A stretch of 64,000 nucleotides of DNA from CAITWD01 sp963842065. GTDB taxonomy: Bacteria > Actinomycetota > Thermoleophilia > Miltoncostaeales > Miltoncostaeaceae. Under the pieces are notes generated by a model that worked only from the letters and a program-made list of their open reading frames with translations, was not told the DNA's origin and searched no databases. Positions 50,796 to 61,594 of this stretch are shown here, in pieces. Position 1 is the stretch's first letter, and each line of letters starts with the position of its first letter. The stretch is from NCBI GenBank assembly GCA_963842065.1, contig CAWJEW010000008.1, forward strand, positions 334,945 through 398,944, given 5' to 3'. Position numbers and translations under genes: made by a program.

Positions 50796-51210
50796 CTATC
50801 TCAGCTCGTAGAGGTGATACGCGATCAGGCTTCGGCCGTCGGAGCGTCCCTTCATGACCGCTTGGACCTTGTTGAGCCAGGCGTACCGCTTGTCTCCGGT
50901 CTCGAAGCGCGGCGTCGTGAAGACCGGGCCTGGTGCGGCGGGATCGGAGTAGTCCCAGCGGCCGTTGTATTGGACGAAAATCAGCGCCCCGTCGTCGGTC
51001 TCAAGCGTTGCTCGCACGTCGAGCTGCACGGCGCCGTCGGCGCCACGCGTACCCCAATCTGCGGCCGCCGAGCCTTTCATGCGCGCATTCACTCCGCTCG
51101 CCGACAATCCGCATGTCGGTCACGTCGACGATGACCCGCGTGCCGAAGGGCGCTCCGTCGAGGATGTGCCGCTCGCCCAAGTCGGCCACGAGGGTTCCCA
51201 TCTCGACTAG

Positions 51211-52193
51211 ATGATTGATTCCACGGCGATCGCCGTGGCGAAGGGGTTTTGTACAGAGAGGCCGAAGTCGGCGGTGCTAACCACACCGTCGACCTGGAGG
51301 CCACGATGGACGCCGACCTCGACGCTCTCTGCATCGCCGTTTATTGCACAGCGGACGATCTCCTGCCACAGCCCCCCGGAAACGCCCGCCGTGTGGTCAC
51401 CGACGCGGAGGTCATCACACTCTGTGTGGCCCAAACAATCATGGGGATCCCATCCGATCGGCGGTTTCTCAAGGTCGCAGCCAGGCGCCTTTGCCACCTG
51501 TTTCCCGGGCTGCCTGCCCAGCCCGGATACCACAAGCGTCGGCGTCGGTTGGCCGACACGATCGAGTGGCTGATGTGCGTGTTTGCCAGCCAGAGCCCCG
51601 GTTACACAGACGATCTGCTGTTGATCGACTCGACCCCGGTCGAATGCGCCAAGAGCCGCGAGACCGTCAAGCGCTCCGCCCTGGGCGACGCGGCCGACTA
51701 CGGCTGGTGCGCCTCGCACTCCCGTTTCTTTTGGGGCTTTCGTCTGCACGCGATCTTCGCCCCCGACGGGACCCCGCGTGCGCTTGCCCTCGCCTCGCCC
51801 AAACGTGACGAACGCGTGGTAGGCCTCGAGCTGCTGGCGCGTTGTGAGCGATCTGGCGGCGAGACCCTCCTGGGCGACAAGGGCTATGCCGGCCGCGAAT
51901 TCGCCAATGCCGTCAGCCAGCTGGACGCCAAGATCCTCCGTCCCCGCCGCAAAAACGAGGCGGGGACGGACCTGCATCTCGCTCCGATCCGCCAGCGCAT
52001 CGAGTCGATTTTCTGGACCTGCAAAGACCTGCTCACTCTCGAACGCCACGGTGCCCGCACCCTTGCGGGCATCAAAGAGCGCATCCTGCAGCGCTTTTTG
52101 TGCCTCGCCGCCTGCATCAGTCTCAACCACCAACTCGGCCGACCAAGCCGTGCATTCGTCGACTTTGTCGCCTGAGCCCGTGGAATCAATCAT
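51211..52193 (+). mobile_element. Complete IS982-family insertion sequence
   Basis: 983 bp with 16-bp perfect terminal inverted repeats (51211-51226 ATGATTGATTCCACGG and its complement at 52178-52193). It is flanked on both sides by CTAG (51207-51210, 52194-52197), taken as the target duplication because removing one copy restores the host reading frame. One intact transposase gene is inside. Confidence 0.9.
51306..52175 (+). CDS. IS982-family transposase
   Basis: 289 residues from ATG 51306, GGAGG nine bases upstream (the frame is open further upstream). Motifs are ADLDALCIAVYCTADDLLPQ, VVTDAEVITLCVAQTIMGIP and FLKVAARRLCHLFPGLPAQP. The DDE triad lies in TDDLLLIDSTPVECAKSRET (Asp), GGETLLGDKGYAGREFANAV (Asp) and HLAPIRQRIESIFWTCKDLL (Glu). 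DAADYGWCASHSRFFWGFRL is the family hallmark between them. All three acidic residues are present, so the copy looks functional. Confidence 0.93.
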   Translation: MDADLDALCIAVYCTADDLLPQPPGNARRVVTDAEVITLCVAQTIMGIPSDRRFLKVAARRLCHLFPGLPAQPGYHKRRRRLADTIEWLMCVFASQSPGYTDDLLLIDSTPVECAKSRETVKRSALGDAADYGWCASHSRFFWGFRLHAIFAPDGTPRALALASPKRDERVVGLELLARCERSGGETLLGDKGYAGREFANAVSQLDAKILRPRRKNEAGTDLHLAPIRQRIESIFWTCKDLLTLERHGARTLAGIKERILQRFLCLAACISLNHQLGRPSRAFVDFVA

Positions 52194-52490
52194 CTAGGCG
52201 GGCGGGACCGACATCGTCGAGGAGGGCCTGAGGATCGGTTGGCATTGGGTGTCTCCCCGGATCGGTCGTGGTTGTGCCGCCAGCCGACTCGCATGTTATG
52301 ACAGCCGCGCGGCGCGCCTGCGCGCGAGGCCATCGCCGGTTTCGATCGTGGTGGGCGCAATCCGAACGGCTCAGGTCACCGCGGGTTCGCGGTCGCAACG
52401 AAGGTGCTCCTGCTGCGTGGAGCACACCGCAGTGGCCGCCAGACAATGTGTCGCGCGACGCGACGTCGCGCCTCGCTGCGATCCAGCCGC

Positions 52491-52940
52491 CTACTCGCTC
52501 GACAACGCCGCGCGGATTCGGGCCATGATGCGGGTCAGGTCCGCGATGTCGCGATCCGTGAGGGCATCCCCGAACCGGCGCTGCAACAGCGCGTGATGGC
52601 TCCGGCGCGCCTGGTCGACCAGCGCCCGCCCACGTGGGGTGATCTGCGCGAAGCTTGACCGGGCGTCGTCGGGATCTGGCTCGCGTTGGACCAAGTCTGA
52701 AGCTGCCATTCGGTCGAGCAGCTTGGACAGTCCTGACGGCGAGAGCACGATCGCCGAGGCCAGCTCGGTCAAGCCGAGTCGCCCGCCGGCCGTCTCCAGA
52801 TTCGCCAGGACGTCATAGCGCGCGATCGTCAGCCCGTGGTCGCGGCGTAGCTGTGCCTCAACCTGGTCCCATAGCCGTGCATGCGTGCGAACCAGTGCCA
52901 GCCACGCCGGGATCCATCGGCCATGGTCGTCAGTACCCAT
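52491..52940 (-). CDS. MarR-family transcriptional regulator
   Basis: 149 residues from ATG 52940 (MGTDDHGRWIPAWLALVRTH). The winged helix-turn-helix reads GLTIARYDVLANLETAGGRL, GLTELASAIVLSPSGLSKLL and DRMAASDLVQREPDPDDARS, with DPDDARSSFAQITPRGRALV as the wing. These are standard MarR features. Upstream, two near-identical palindromes overlap a divergent promoter, so it probably represses itself and the rightward genes. Such regulators usually respond to phenolic or oxidising compounds. Confidence 0.92.
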   Translation of the reverse strand: MGTDDHGRWIPAWLALVRTHARLWDQVEAQLRRDHGLTIARYDVLANLETAGGRLGLTELASAIVLSPSGLSKLLDRMAASDLVQREPDPDDARSSFAQITPRGRALVDQARRSHHALLQRRFGDALTDRDIADLTRIMARIRAALSSE

Positions 52941-52960
52941 GGACTCATTGTAGCGAAGTA

Positions 52961-53004
52961 CTTGACATGCCAAAGAGATGGCGGTAGAAACTTGGCATGC
53001 CAAG
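52961..53004 (+). promoter_or_regulatory. Divergent promoter with twin MarR operators
   Basis: CTTGGCATGCCAAG (52991-53004) is a perfect 14-bp palindrome. CTTGACATGCCAAA (52961-52974) is a near copy, centred 30 bp away (about three helix turns). TTGACA (52962-52967), a 17-bp spacer and TAGAAA (52985-52990) form a good rightward promoter whose -35 lies inside the first operator and whose start lies inside the second, fitting repression by the adjacent MarR protein. Confidence 0.8.
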
Positions 53005-53034
53005 CAACTGCCCTGCGTCACCGGAGCCACTGAC

Positions 53035-53349
53035 ATGAACGCACGAATGGTCGCTGCCGAGCCCAAGCCCAGACATCTGGACGACTTGGTCGGGCTCTGG
53101 GACGACGACAGTGTTGCCCAAATCACCGGGCAGCAGGGGAACAGTGCATTCCAGCCGTTCCGGGATGTGGTGGACAGCCGCGTCGTCGCGCTGTCCGTGT
53201 GGGATCGTGATGCCGATGCGGACGCAGCCGGTCCGGACCTCGGGAGTCACATGGCGAGCGTGTCCCATCATCTTGCGTCCCCTCCGCGAGTCGGACGCCT
53301 GGGGGTCGCAGCCGCGTCGTGGGCGGTTGCCAGCACCGGGTCCGTCTGA
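53035..53349 (+). CDS. ORF under the MarR-controlled promoter, unknown
   Basis: 104 codons from an ATG with GGAG eight bases upstream (53023-53026). It starts MNARMVAAEPKPRHLDDLVG and continues LWDDDSVAQITGQQGNSAFQ and VVDSRVVALSVWDRDADADA; the last third is less convincing. The promoter and ribosome site argue for translation. I recognise no family, and it could be the front of a frameshifted gene. The VOC gene follows 27 bp on. Confidence 0.4.
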   Translation: MNARMVAAEPKPRHLDDLVGLWDDDSVAQITGQQGNSAFQPFRDVVDSRVVALSVWDRDADADAAGPDLGSHMASVSHHLASPPRVGRLGVAAASWAVASTGSV

Positions 53350-53376
53350 CGGCCCGAAACCACGAGGAGGCAGCCA

Positions 53377-53772
53377 ATGCCGTTTCAGCGGCGAGTCTCG
53401 GCGGTCATCTGTTCGACCGACTTGGCCCGAAGCAAAGAGTTCTACGAGGCCGTTGTCGGCCTCCGGCTCTCGGGCGACACCATCAAGAATCATCTGGTGT
53501 TCGACTGCGGAGACGCGACGACCTTGCTTGTTTACGGACGTAGTGCTCCGAGCCTTGCCGACCACACGCAAGTTCGCTTCTGGACCGACGACGTCGAAGG
53601 TGATGTCAAAGCACTGGCCCAGCGTGGAGTTGTGTTCGACGAACTCGACCTCGGTGCGATCAAGACCGTCAACGCAGTAGCTACGGTGCCGGGTATCGGA
53701 AGGTCGGCGTGGTTCAAGGACCCTGACGGCAACACCCTGGCGCTCTTCGAGCCCGAGCCCACCGGCGGCTGA
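53377..53772 (+). CDS. VOC-superfamily (glyoxalase/dioxygenase-like) protein
   Basis: 131 residues, GAGGAGG eight bases before the ATG. Two beta-alpha-beta-beta-beta modules are visible: VSAVICSTDLARSKEFYEAV, VGLRLSGDTIKNHLVFDCGD, then VRFWTDDVEGDVKALAQRGV and SAWFKDPDGNTLALFEPEPT. The metal-site pattern (Glu in the final F-x-E) is present, but the first His is replaced by Cys/Ser residues. VOC proteins include glyoxalases, epimerases and antibiotic-binding proteins. It is probably regulated by the divergent MarR through the operator pair at 52961-53004. Confidence 0.85.
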   Translation: MPFQRRVSAVICSTDLARSKEFYEAVVGLRLSGDTIKNHLVFDCGDATTLLVYGRSAPSLADHTQVRFWTDDVEGDVKALAQRGVVFDELDLGAIKTVNAVATVPGIGRSAWFKDPDGNTLALFEPEPTGG

Positions 53773-54118
53773 CCAGACGAACGGGCCCCGCCCACGATGG
53801 ACGGGAGAACGTGACCGCCCTCGTCGGCGGGGCTCACCCGACGGTGCCAAGCGGGGTGCGGCGCCGCCGCGCGAGGACGGGGGAGCGTGATTCGCACACG
53901 CCGAACCACTGTGCGCTCGAGCCCTTCAGCCTCCACCAGCGCGGGGCGATCTCGCTGTCGCTCGGCTGAATCTCCACGAGGTGCTGGCGACCCAGGCGTA
54001 CGCGGTGGTGACCCCGCGCGTCCTCGCCCCGATTCCTTCTGCGGCCCACGAGCAAGGCACCGCCACCTGATCCAACCACGACGCACGCTGCGGGCCGGTC
54101 CCGCCCGCAGCGGGTGCG
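53773..54118. other. No gene seen
   Basis: About 345 bases. A minus-strand frame (VRLGRQHLVEIQPSDSEIAP) has normal composition for about 25 residues but lacks a start, ribosome site or recognised family; it could be a decayed fragment. Confidence 0.35.
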
Positions 54119-54502
54119 CTAGAGGTGCGCTGAATGCCCACGGCGGGTCGCCTGCCGGGATCGCCTCAGCGCCTCCCATCGGTCGGGCGCGCTGAGGAGC
54201 ACCGCACGCGCTTCGTCCAGTAAGCGCTCGCGCCACACGAGCCGCTGCAGCGAGCCCCACGTGTGCGCGAGGCGGGCATCCTCGGTGAGCCGCGTGTACC
54301 GCTTGAGTGCCCATCCTGGCGGTTCGCCTGCCGCCAAGTGCAGGGCGACCTGCTCGGCAAGGCGATCGAGGGTACGCTCCACGCGCTGGCGTGCGCGCCG
54401 GCGCTGGGCCCTCACCCAGAGAATGAGCGACGCCGCGACCAGACCGGCGGCCACGAACGTCATCAGGCTGACGGCGGCGATGAAGTCGACGAGTTCGTGC
54501 AC
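54119..54502 (-). CDS. Small membrane-anchored protein, unknown
   Basis: 127 residues from a GTG with AAAGGA nine bases upstream. One N-terminal helix (FIAAVSLMTFVAAGLVAASL, ending ILWVRAQRRRARQRVER) is followed by a basic, helical cytoplasmic domain (L-x-x-LAEQVALHLAAGEPPGWALKR and GSLQRLVWRERLLDEARAVL). The positive-inside rule places the long domain in the cytoplasm. No family is recognised. Confidence 0.5.
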   Translation of the reverse strand: MHELVDFIAAVSLMTFVAAGLVAASLILWVRAQRRRARQRVERTLDRLAEQVALHLAAGEPPGWALKRYTRLTEDARLAHTWGSLQRLVWRERLLDEARAVLLSAPDRWEALRRSRQATRRGHSAHL

Positions 54503-55006
54503 GAGAACGGTTCCTTTCGGCGAAGCGGTGGCCCTAAACCTAGCGCCCGGGCGTTTCCGCCTCGCGCGCGGGCGGTCTGACGCCGACGCCGTCTGGACGG
54601 CCCAGCATGCGGTGTGCGCCGGGCGCACCGACTCGACGCCAAGCGAAACCCAAGCATCCCGTCGGCCACCTCGCGCACCCCGTGACCGTTGACGGGCGGC
54701 AGTCAATCGGCGCGACCATCGGCACACCCCGTGGTGCGGCTCGACGGTGAGGGAGTGGGCCGTCCGTGACTCGAATCCGCGGCCATGGGACTCAACGTCT
54801 CGTCAGGGCTGAATCACGCCCAGTTCGCGTGGCCATGCTGCGTGTTGTTTTGCAATCAGTTATGAGTAGCTGTCGTCGGATCGGCTGCTCGTGTCCAGTG
54901 GAATCGCGCTCCCACGGTGCTGGCACCTGCGAGCGTCGGTGACCTCGTGAGGGGACCTCGGGCGACGCTGTCAGGCAGCCCCAATGCGGGCTGGTGGCGT
55001 GGCCAA
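54503..55006. other. No gene seen
   Basis: About 500 bases with only biased, unsupported frames. The short AT-rich stretch around 54841-54870 (GTTGTTTTGCAATCAGTTAT) stands out from the GC-rich surroundings and could be a promoter or recombination scar, but nothing identifies it. Confidence 0.35.
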
Positions 55007-55829
55007 ATGAGCGCATCCTCCAAGCGTTCACCCGCACCAGCGCGTCGCCCGCGATGGCGCGGTCCAGACCATCGCCATCAGCAACGTGGACCGACGCAAC
55101 GCGCAAACGCCAGGCAGGTGGCTGGCCGTGGCCAAGCTGGCTGCGAACCTCGACGCTGAGGTGCGGGTCGTCGTCGTTACCGGGGACGGGCCGTCATCCT
55201 CGGCGGGGATCGACCGCGCCATGCTGACCCGTGATGGCATCGCGGGAGAGATCCCTCTCATGGACGCCGCCGCGCAGGGCCCGGTGGCCCTCGCAGAGGC
55301 GATCGCACCGCTGCGGCGGGGCTTCGCCGGGTGGTCGGACGTGAGTGCGGCGGTCATCGCGGCGGTGCAGGGCGCTGCGATCGGTGCGGGCTTCCAACTG
55401 GCATTGGCGGCAGACGTTCGGTTGGTGGCCGACGATGTCCAGTTCGCGATGCGCGAGACCTCGCTTGGACTGGCGCCGGATCTCGGGGGTACGCGACCGC
55501 TGGCCAACCTCGTTGGGTACAGCACGGCGCTCGAGATCTGTCTGACGGGTCGGCCTTTTGGTGCGGCGGAGACGGCGGCCAGCGGTCTGGCCGTGGCGGC
55601 CGTGCCCACGGCGTAGCTGGCCGCGACGACGTCCGAACCAGTCGCCGCGTGCCTCGCTGCCCGCGAGGCCGCCGCCCGCGACCTGAAGCCGCCGCTGCGT
55701 CCGGCCGTGACCTGCGACCGGGACAGCCAGCTCCGGAACGAACGGGAAGCACAAGGACCCCTGCTTCACGCCCGGGTGCGTGCTGCCGCCGGATCCGAGA
55801 GCGGGGTGATCGCGCCAGCCCTCGGATGA
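55007..55829 (+). pseudogene. Enoyl-CoA hydratase/isomerase family, broken
   Basis: The crotonase core is clear: VARDGAVQTIAISNVDRRNA, VRVVVVTGDGPSSSAGIDRA, the oxyanion loop IAAVQGAAIGAGFQLALAAD, and VQFAMRETSLGLAPDLGGTR with LVGYSTALEICLTGRPFGAA. The start ATG (55007) must shift frame to reach the core, and a TAG at 55614-55616 stops it where the C-terminal helices should begin. The same frame continues after the TAG (LAATTSEPVAACLAAREAAA) to a stop at 55829. Two lesions imply a pseudogene. The intact family performs hydration or isomerisation of acyl-CoA. Confidence 0.75.
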
Positions 55830-56021
55830 CCACCGGCGCCCGACCCCTGGCGCGAGCGCGTCCGACCGCATGGGTCCGGGACTCGTCTAGCAACCATGCG
55901 GTCCACGTGCCTCGCACGGGATTCGGATCCTGCGACGGCCGAGATCGGATGGCGTAGCGGTGCCCATTCGCGGTGGCGGACTGGTTCCAGGGGCCGGCGC
56001 GACCCCGCCGCTGTCGCGTTG

Positions 56022-56030
56022 TGGTATAGT
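56022..56030 (+). promoter_or_regulatory. Extended -10 promoter element of lon
   Basis: TGGTATAGT, a near-consensus extended -10 (TG-n-TATAAT type), sits 38 bp before the lon start in an AT-rich pocket. No good -35 hexamer is present, as is common for extended -10 promoters. No HAIR-type HspR repeat is visible. Confidence 0.5.
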
Positions 56031-56067
56031 AACTTCTGATTGGTAAGTACCGAAGGAGTTGAGAGTC

Positions 56068-58345
<2,278 letters not shown>

Positions 58346-58362
<17 letters not shown>

Positions 58363-58660
58363 CTGCGAGCCCGTCGCTCGGGAGGTCCGCGTCGCCGCGG
58401 ACCTGCTCGAGCGACGCTGGCTGCTCCAGATGATCGTCGCTGCGCACTCCGGTGCGGTGCGGTTCAACGAGTTCGGGTCCTCGGTCGTCGGGATTTCTCC
58501 GCGGATGCTCTCCTGTCGGCTGCGCGACCTCGAGCGCGCGGGCATCATTGAGCGCATCGTGATCCCCGACAGTCCGCCGCTGGTCGAGTACCGCCTGACC
58601 GAGCGCGGGCACGCGCTTGGTCCGCTGGTGGACGCGTTGCGCCACTACGCCACGGGGTAG
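58346..58660 (+). CDS. HxlR-family winged-helix regulator
   Basis: 104 residues; the ATG lies inside the end of lon, so translation is probably coupled. The start SRCRSCEPVAREVRVAADLL replaces the usual C-P-V-x-x-x-L-x-x-x-G-G-R-W; ERRWLLQMIVAAHSGAVRFN, VGISPRMLSCRLRDLERAGI and VEYRLTERGHALGPLVDALR are the HxlR wing and recognition helix. The two N-terminal Cys (C-R-S-C) could be redox sensors, as in other HxlR/HypR members. Coupling to lon is unusual and suggests stress-linked expression. Confidence 0.88.
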
Positions 58661-58919
58661 AAGCGCGGGCGGCTCAAGGTCGGTGTTGGGTTCGTGCTCG
58701 GTCGAACTTGCAAAGACGGGAGCGTGGTTGGCGCAATCCGAACCACGTCGCCCTCGAAGCGCTCGGGCTCTGACTGCGCGCGCTGCGTCTTCGGCGATGC
58801 GGTGCCCCGACGTGTTTGGGGGGACGACGACGTCGACGACACCGGGACGCGCTGGGCCGTTACGCGCGTGCGGATCCGCGTTGGTTCAGGCCTCGCAATC
58901 CGGCGCGCGTGAGGTGACG

Positions 58920-59642
58920 TCACCCCCGAGCGGTGCGCTCGGCGTCGGTTGCGTGTCCACAGTAGGCGGAATCGTGGACGCGGATCCAGTCGGCGGGCAG
59001 CTTTATCGCAAACAGCATCGCGAGCCCGAGCAGGGCGGTCGCGGCGATGTACCACGGCCACGGCCCCATCAGATTCAACAGCGAACCGTGCTGGGGCTTC
59101 ACGCGCAGGTACATGTAGTTGCCGTCGGTGAGGATGTCGCCGACCGCCGCGATCGCGGTGACCACAAGCGTCAGCGCGTAGACCCGCCAGACCGCACCGG
59201 GCCGCGGGTACAGCCGGCAGCCGAATACCAAGAAGCATGCGGCGACGATCGCGCCAATGTGGTACGCGAAGTATGTGAAGTAGTAGACGCTCGGAAAACT
59301 GACCGACAGATCCGGTGTCACCACGGCCTGGAGCGAGGCGGTCAGCGACCAAAAGAACACGAGCTCGACGAGCAGCATGTGGCGGCTCCACAAGGCGAGG
59401 ATCGCGACCACGGAAACGGCGTCGGTGAGCTGCAACGGGAGGTCGTACTGGATCGTCCACGTGCCGAGCACGACGTCCGCCACGTACTCGCCGGCCCAAC
59501 CGGCGAAGATCACGAGCGCGAGCGCACGCGCGGCCGGCACGATCCACGGGCCCGGGTGGCGGCGCGGGGCCCACACCGACAGGGCGGCGATCACCGCAAA
59601 CACCGCTATGGCTGCGAGGTGGGGATCCGAAAACTGCTGCAA
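58920..59642 (-). CDS. YwaF-like (TIGR02206) membrane protein
   Basis: 240 residues with seven helices, TTG start. Landmarks are FSDPHLAAIAVFAVIAALSV, IQYDLPLQLTDAVSVVAILA, ELVFFWSLTASLQAVVTPDL and DGNYMYLRVKPQHGSLLNLM, then GPWPWYIAATALLGLAMLFA. The LPLQLC/TD, W-x-LTASLQAVxTPDL and N-YMYLxxKP motifs define the YwaF/TIGR02206 family. Function unknown. The C-terminus is short and charged. Confidence 0.85.
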   Translation of the reverse strand: MQQFSDPHLAAIAVFAVIAALSVWAPRRHPGPWIVPAARALALVIFAGWAGEYVADVVLGTWTIQYDLPLQLTDAVSVVAILALWSRHMLLVELVFFWSLTASLQAVVTPDLSVSFPSVYYFTYFAYHIGAIVAACFLVFGCRLYPRPGAVWRVYALTLVVTAIAAVGDILTDGNYMYLRVKPQHGSLLNLMGPWPWYIAATALLGLAMLFAIKLPADWIRVHDSAYCGHATDAERTARG

Positions 59643-60205
59643 GGTTCACGCTCACCACGCCGCTCTCGTGCTCCCATCATCTCACGCCGGCCTGATCCGG
59701 CGCAGGTTGGACGACGGACGGGCCGACGGCACGGAGGGGGGCGGGGATGCAGCGGCGTGTCGAGCGGCAATCGGGGACCGCTGATGAACCGTCCGCCATG
59801 GCATCATCAACGCCCCGGCGATCACCGTGGCACCTGATCACAAGGTTCTGGTCCTGGCCACACAGCCGTCACACGAGGATGACCCGGTCCTTCGGGTTGT
59901 GGACGCGAGACTCGGACCCTCGTTGGCACAATCCTAAGGGCGTCTCGCTCGAGCCGTTCGGTCCTGACTCACCGCCTGGATCGGCGCAAGTTCTGGGCTC
60001 TCGAGTAGCCGTGCCAGTGCGGATTGCGACGCGGCGGCTTCGTGGCGCAGTACTTGCGCGGCGCGCGGGCCATGGGGGCGCCACAGCATCAGACCCGCCC
60101 GACAACGGCTGCCTTATGAGGTTGAGTGACGTCCCGCTCGCGCGCGACACGGGCCGGGAGGTCGCCCTCAGAGCCGTTGCGCTCGGGGATGCGACGCTCG
60201 CATGA
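59643..60205. other. No gene seen
   Basis: About 560 bases. All frames are broken or Arg/Pro-rich, without ribosome sites. AT-poor throughout; no tRNA, strong hairpin or repeat array is visible. Confidence 0.4.
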
Positions 60206-61129
60206 TTACCGATTCCTGAGTCCAGAGGTATCAACGACCTCGAAGTCGGCGCCGGTCAGCCGAGTCAGCTCGTGAAGCTCGGCGTCGTTCCATCTGGAGT
60301 CCGGGACGCCACTCACATAGAGCGGGCTCCCATTGTCGGCAAGGATCATCCCATAGTCCCGAAGTGCGACGAGGATGGTCCGAGCTTGTGGTCCAAATCC
60401 CGCCAAAGATACGGAACTCTTGAGCCGAATCCTGAGGCCCATCGGGGGCGCATTCGGGTCGTTCGTCGCGCCGGCCTGATGGCGGGCTGGATATATGAAT
60501 GCTCGCCGAGTCAGCGGGGCGGTAAATCGCAACGCATGCAGAATTGCCCCGCGCGCGACCTCGTCATACCTCACGAGGCCCGGGAGGATTGGCAGGCCGG
60601 CCGCATCGGCGGACGTCCATCCGACGGGCCTGAGGGCGTTGCTTTCGAGATTCCATATCGCTCCGGAGCCGGCCGTCCACTTGGTCCCCACACGGACGGC
60701 CGCATAGAGCTCGTAGAGGCGGCAGGTGTCGCGGTCTACGAGGATGAGGTGCCGATCGGAACCTCGCTCGATCTTTGGTTTCGCGGGTATTGGATACGGG
60801 CCCGGATCCGACTCGGCACGGTACTGAAACGCGACGCGGTACCTGGGCGTCCGAGAATTCACGATGTTGATCGGGATCCCGTAGGCACCATGGTCTGAGA
60901 AGTCGGGGTGGAGGTGGCTTCCCAGTCCGATGGATGCGAGCAGCTGACGGGAATTGCGAACGACCGGAAGTCCGGTAACCCGCTGATTCCAGACATTGCC
61001 GCTCGGGAAGACCGTGCAGTGAGGCGCCCAAGGTGGTGGCGCAGGTTGTCCGGCGAGAACGGCAACAGCGGAGAGCGCGACGGCTGCTGCCCCAGCAATC
61101 GAAAGCGCAAGAGATGACGGGCGTTTCAT
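60206..61129 (-). CDS. Conserved secreted protein of unknown function
   Basis: 307 residues from ATG 61129; an ATG four codons upstream is also possible. A signal peptide (MKRPSSLALSIAGAAAVALS) ends before GQPAPPPWAPHCTVFPSGNV. The mature part is rich in conserved-looking motifs: WNQRVTGLPVVRNSRQLLAS, YGIPINIVNSRTPRYRVAFQ, ESDPGPYPIPAKPKIERGSD, RHLILVDRDTCRLYELY, GWTSADAAGLPILPGLVRYD and ARTILVALRDYGMILADNGS. I recall this arrangement in secreted proteins of soil actinobacteria and acidobacteria, without an assigned role. Conserved His, Asp and Glu could form a catalytic site, but that is speculation. Confidence 0.7.
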   Translation of the reverse strand: MKRPSSLALSIAGAAAVALSAVAVLAGQPAPPPWAPHCTVFPSGNVWNQRVTGLPVVRNSRQLLASIGLGSHLHPDFSDHGAYGIPINIVNSRTPRYRVAFQYRAESDPGPYPIPAKPKIERGSDRHLILVDRDTCRLYELYAAVRVGTKWTAGSGAIWNLESNALRPVGWTSADAAGLPILPGLVRYDEVARGAILHALRFTAPLTRRAFIYPARHQAGATNDPNAPPMGLRIRLKSSVSLAGFGPQARTILVALRDYGMILADNGSPLYVSGVPDSRWNDAELHELTRLTGADFEVVDTSGLRNR

Positions 61130-61185
61130 TTGACGTCTCATCGGAAGCCGGCGCCGAGACGTTTAGCCAGGGCTGCGACGGCTAC

Positions 61186-61356
61186 CTACGCACCGGCGGT
61201 GGAGGACCCAAACGCCTGGACGATGCGCTCCTGCACAAGCCTCGGTGACGTCGGCCCGTCGAAGTCGATGACCGCCCACGCGTCAGCGAGCACAGGCTCG
61301 TCAGGATCTGCGCACAGCACGCAGACGTCATCCGCCACGGTGCGAAAGCCGATCAT
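61186..61356 (-). CDS. Small protein or 3' half of a split gene
   Basis: 56 codons from ATG 61356 (MIGFRTVADDVCVLCADPDE, continuing PVLADAWAVIDFDGPTSPRL and VQERIVQAFGS). Composition is protein-like. It overlaps the end of the upstream ORF in another frame, so it is either a separate coupled peptide or the second half of one protein of about 145 residues broken by a frameshift near 61340. Confidence 0.4.
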   Translation of the reverse strand: MIGFRTVADDVCVLCADPDEPVLADAWAVIDFDGPTSPRLVQERIVQAFGSSTAGA

Positions 61357-61594
61357 GATGCGGTGCGTGGTCCACGCGCAGGAACCGGGCCGTGACTCGC
61401 AGCAGCGGATAGGAGCCTCCAGCGTGGGTCAGGCTCCAACGCCACCGGCTTCCGATGCGCTCAACGTAGATCCGCCGCTCGTCCTCGGTCGCAGCCGAAA
61501 CAGCCTCAGCCACGCTCTCCAACGGCGACGCCTCAAAGACGCTTCGCAAGAGGCGTTGCCTGGTCGGGTCGGGCCGATCCTCGAGATCGGTCAT
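61328..61594 (-). CDS. Small soluble protein, unknown (possibly 5' half of a split gene)
   Basis: 88 residues with a strong GAGGAGG eight bases before the ATG. Sequence: MTDLEDRPDPTRQRLLRSVF, SPLESVAEAVSAATEDERRI and YVERIGSRWRWSLTHAGGSY. The final dozen residues are His/Arg-rich, suggesting that the true frame continues elsewhere (see the ORF at 61186-61356). No family recognised. Confidence 0.5.
   Translation of the reverse strand: MTDLEDRPDPTRQRLLRSVFEASPLESVAEAVSAATEDERRIYVERIGSRWRWSLTHAGGSYPLLRVTARFLRVDHAPHHDRLSHRGG

Larger units (their letters stand above)
50796..52245 (-). pseudogene. DUF3237 protein gene interrupted by IS982 and frameshifted
   Basis: The 5' part (ATG 52245, GGGGAG nine bases upstream) reads MPTDPQALLDDVGPARL. 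After the insertion the frame resumes VEMGTLVADLGERHILDGAP and FGTRVIVDVTDMRIVGER. Excising 51211-52193 with one CTAG restores the frame exactly. Near 51090 a second lesion of two extra bases (or one lost) moves the homology to the frame reading VNARMKGSAAADWGTRG, DVRATLETDDGALIFVQYNG and WLNKVQAVMKGRSDGRSLIA. DUF3237 proteins are single-domain barrels of about 150 residues, of unknown function. Confidence 0.88.
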
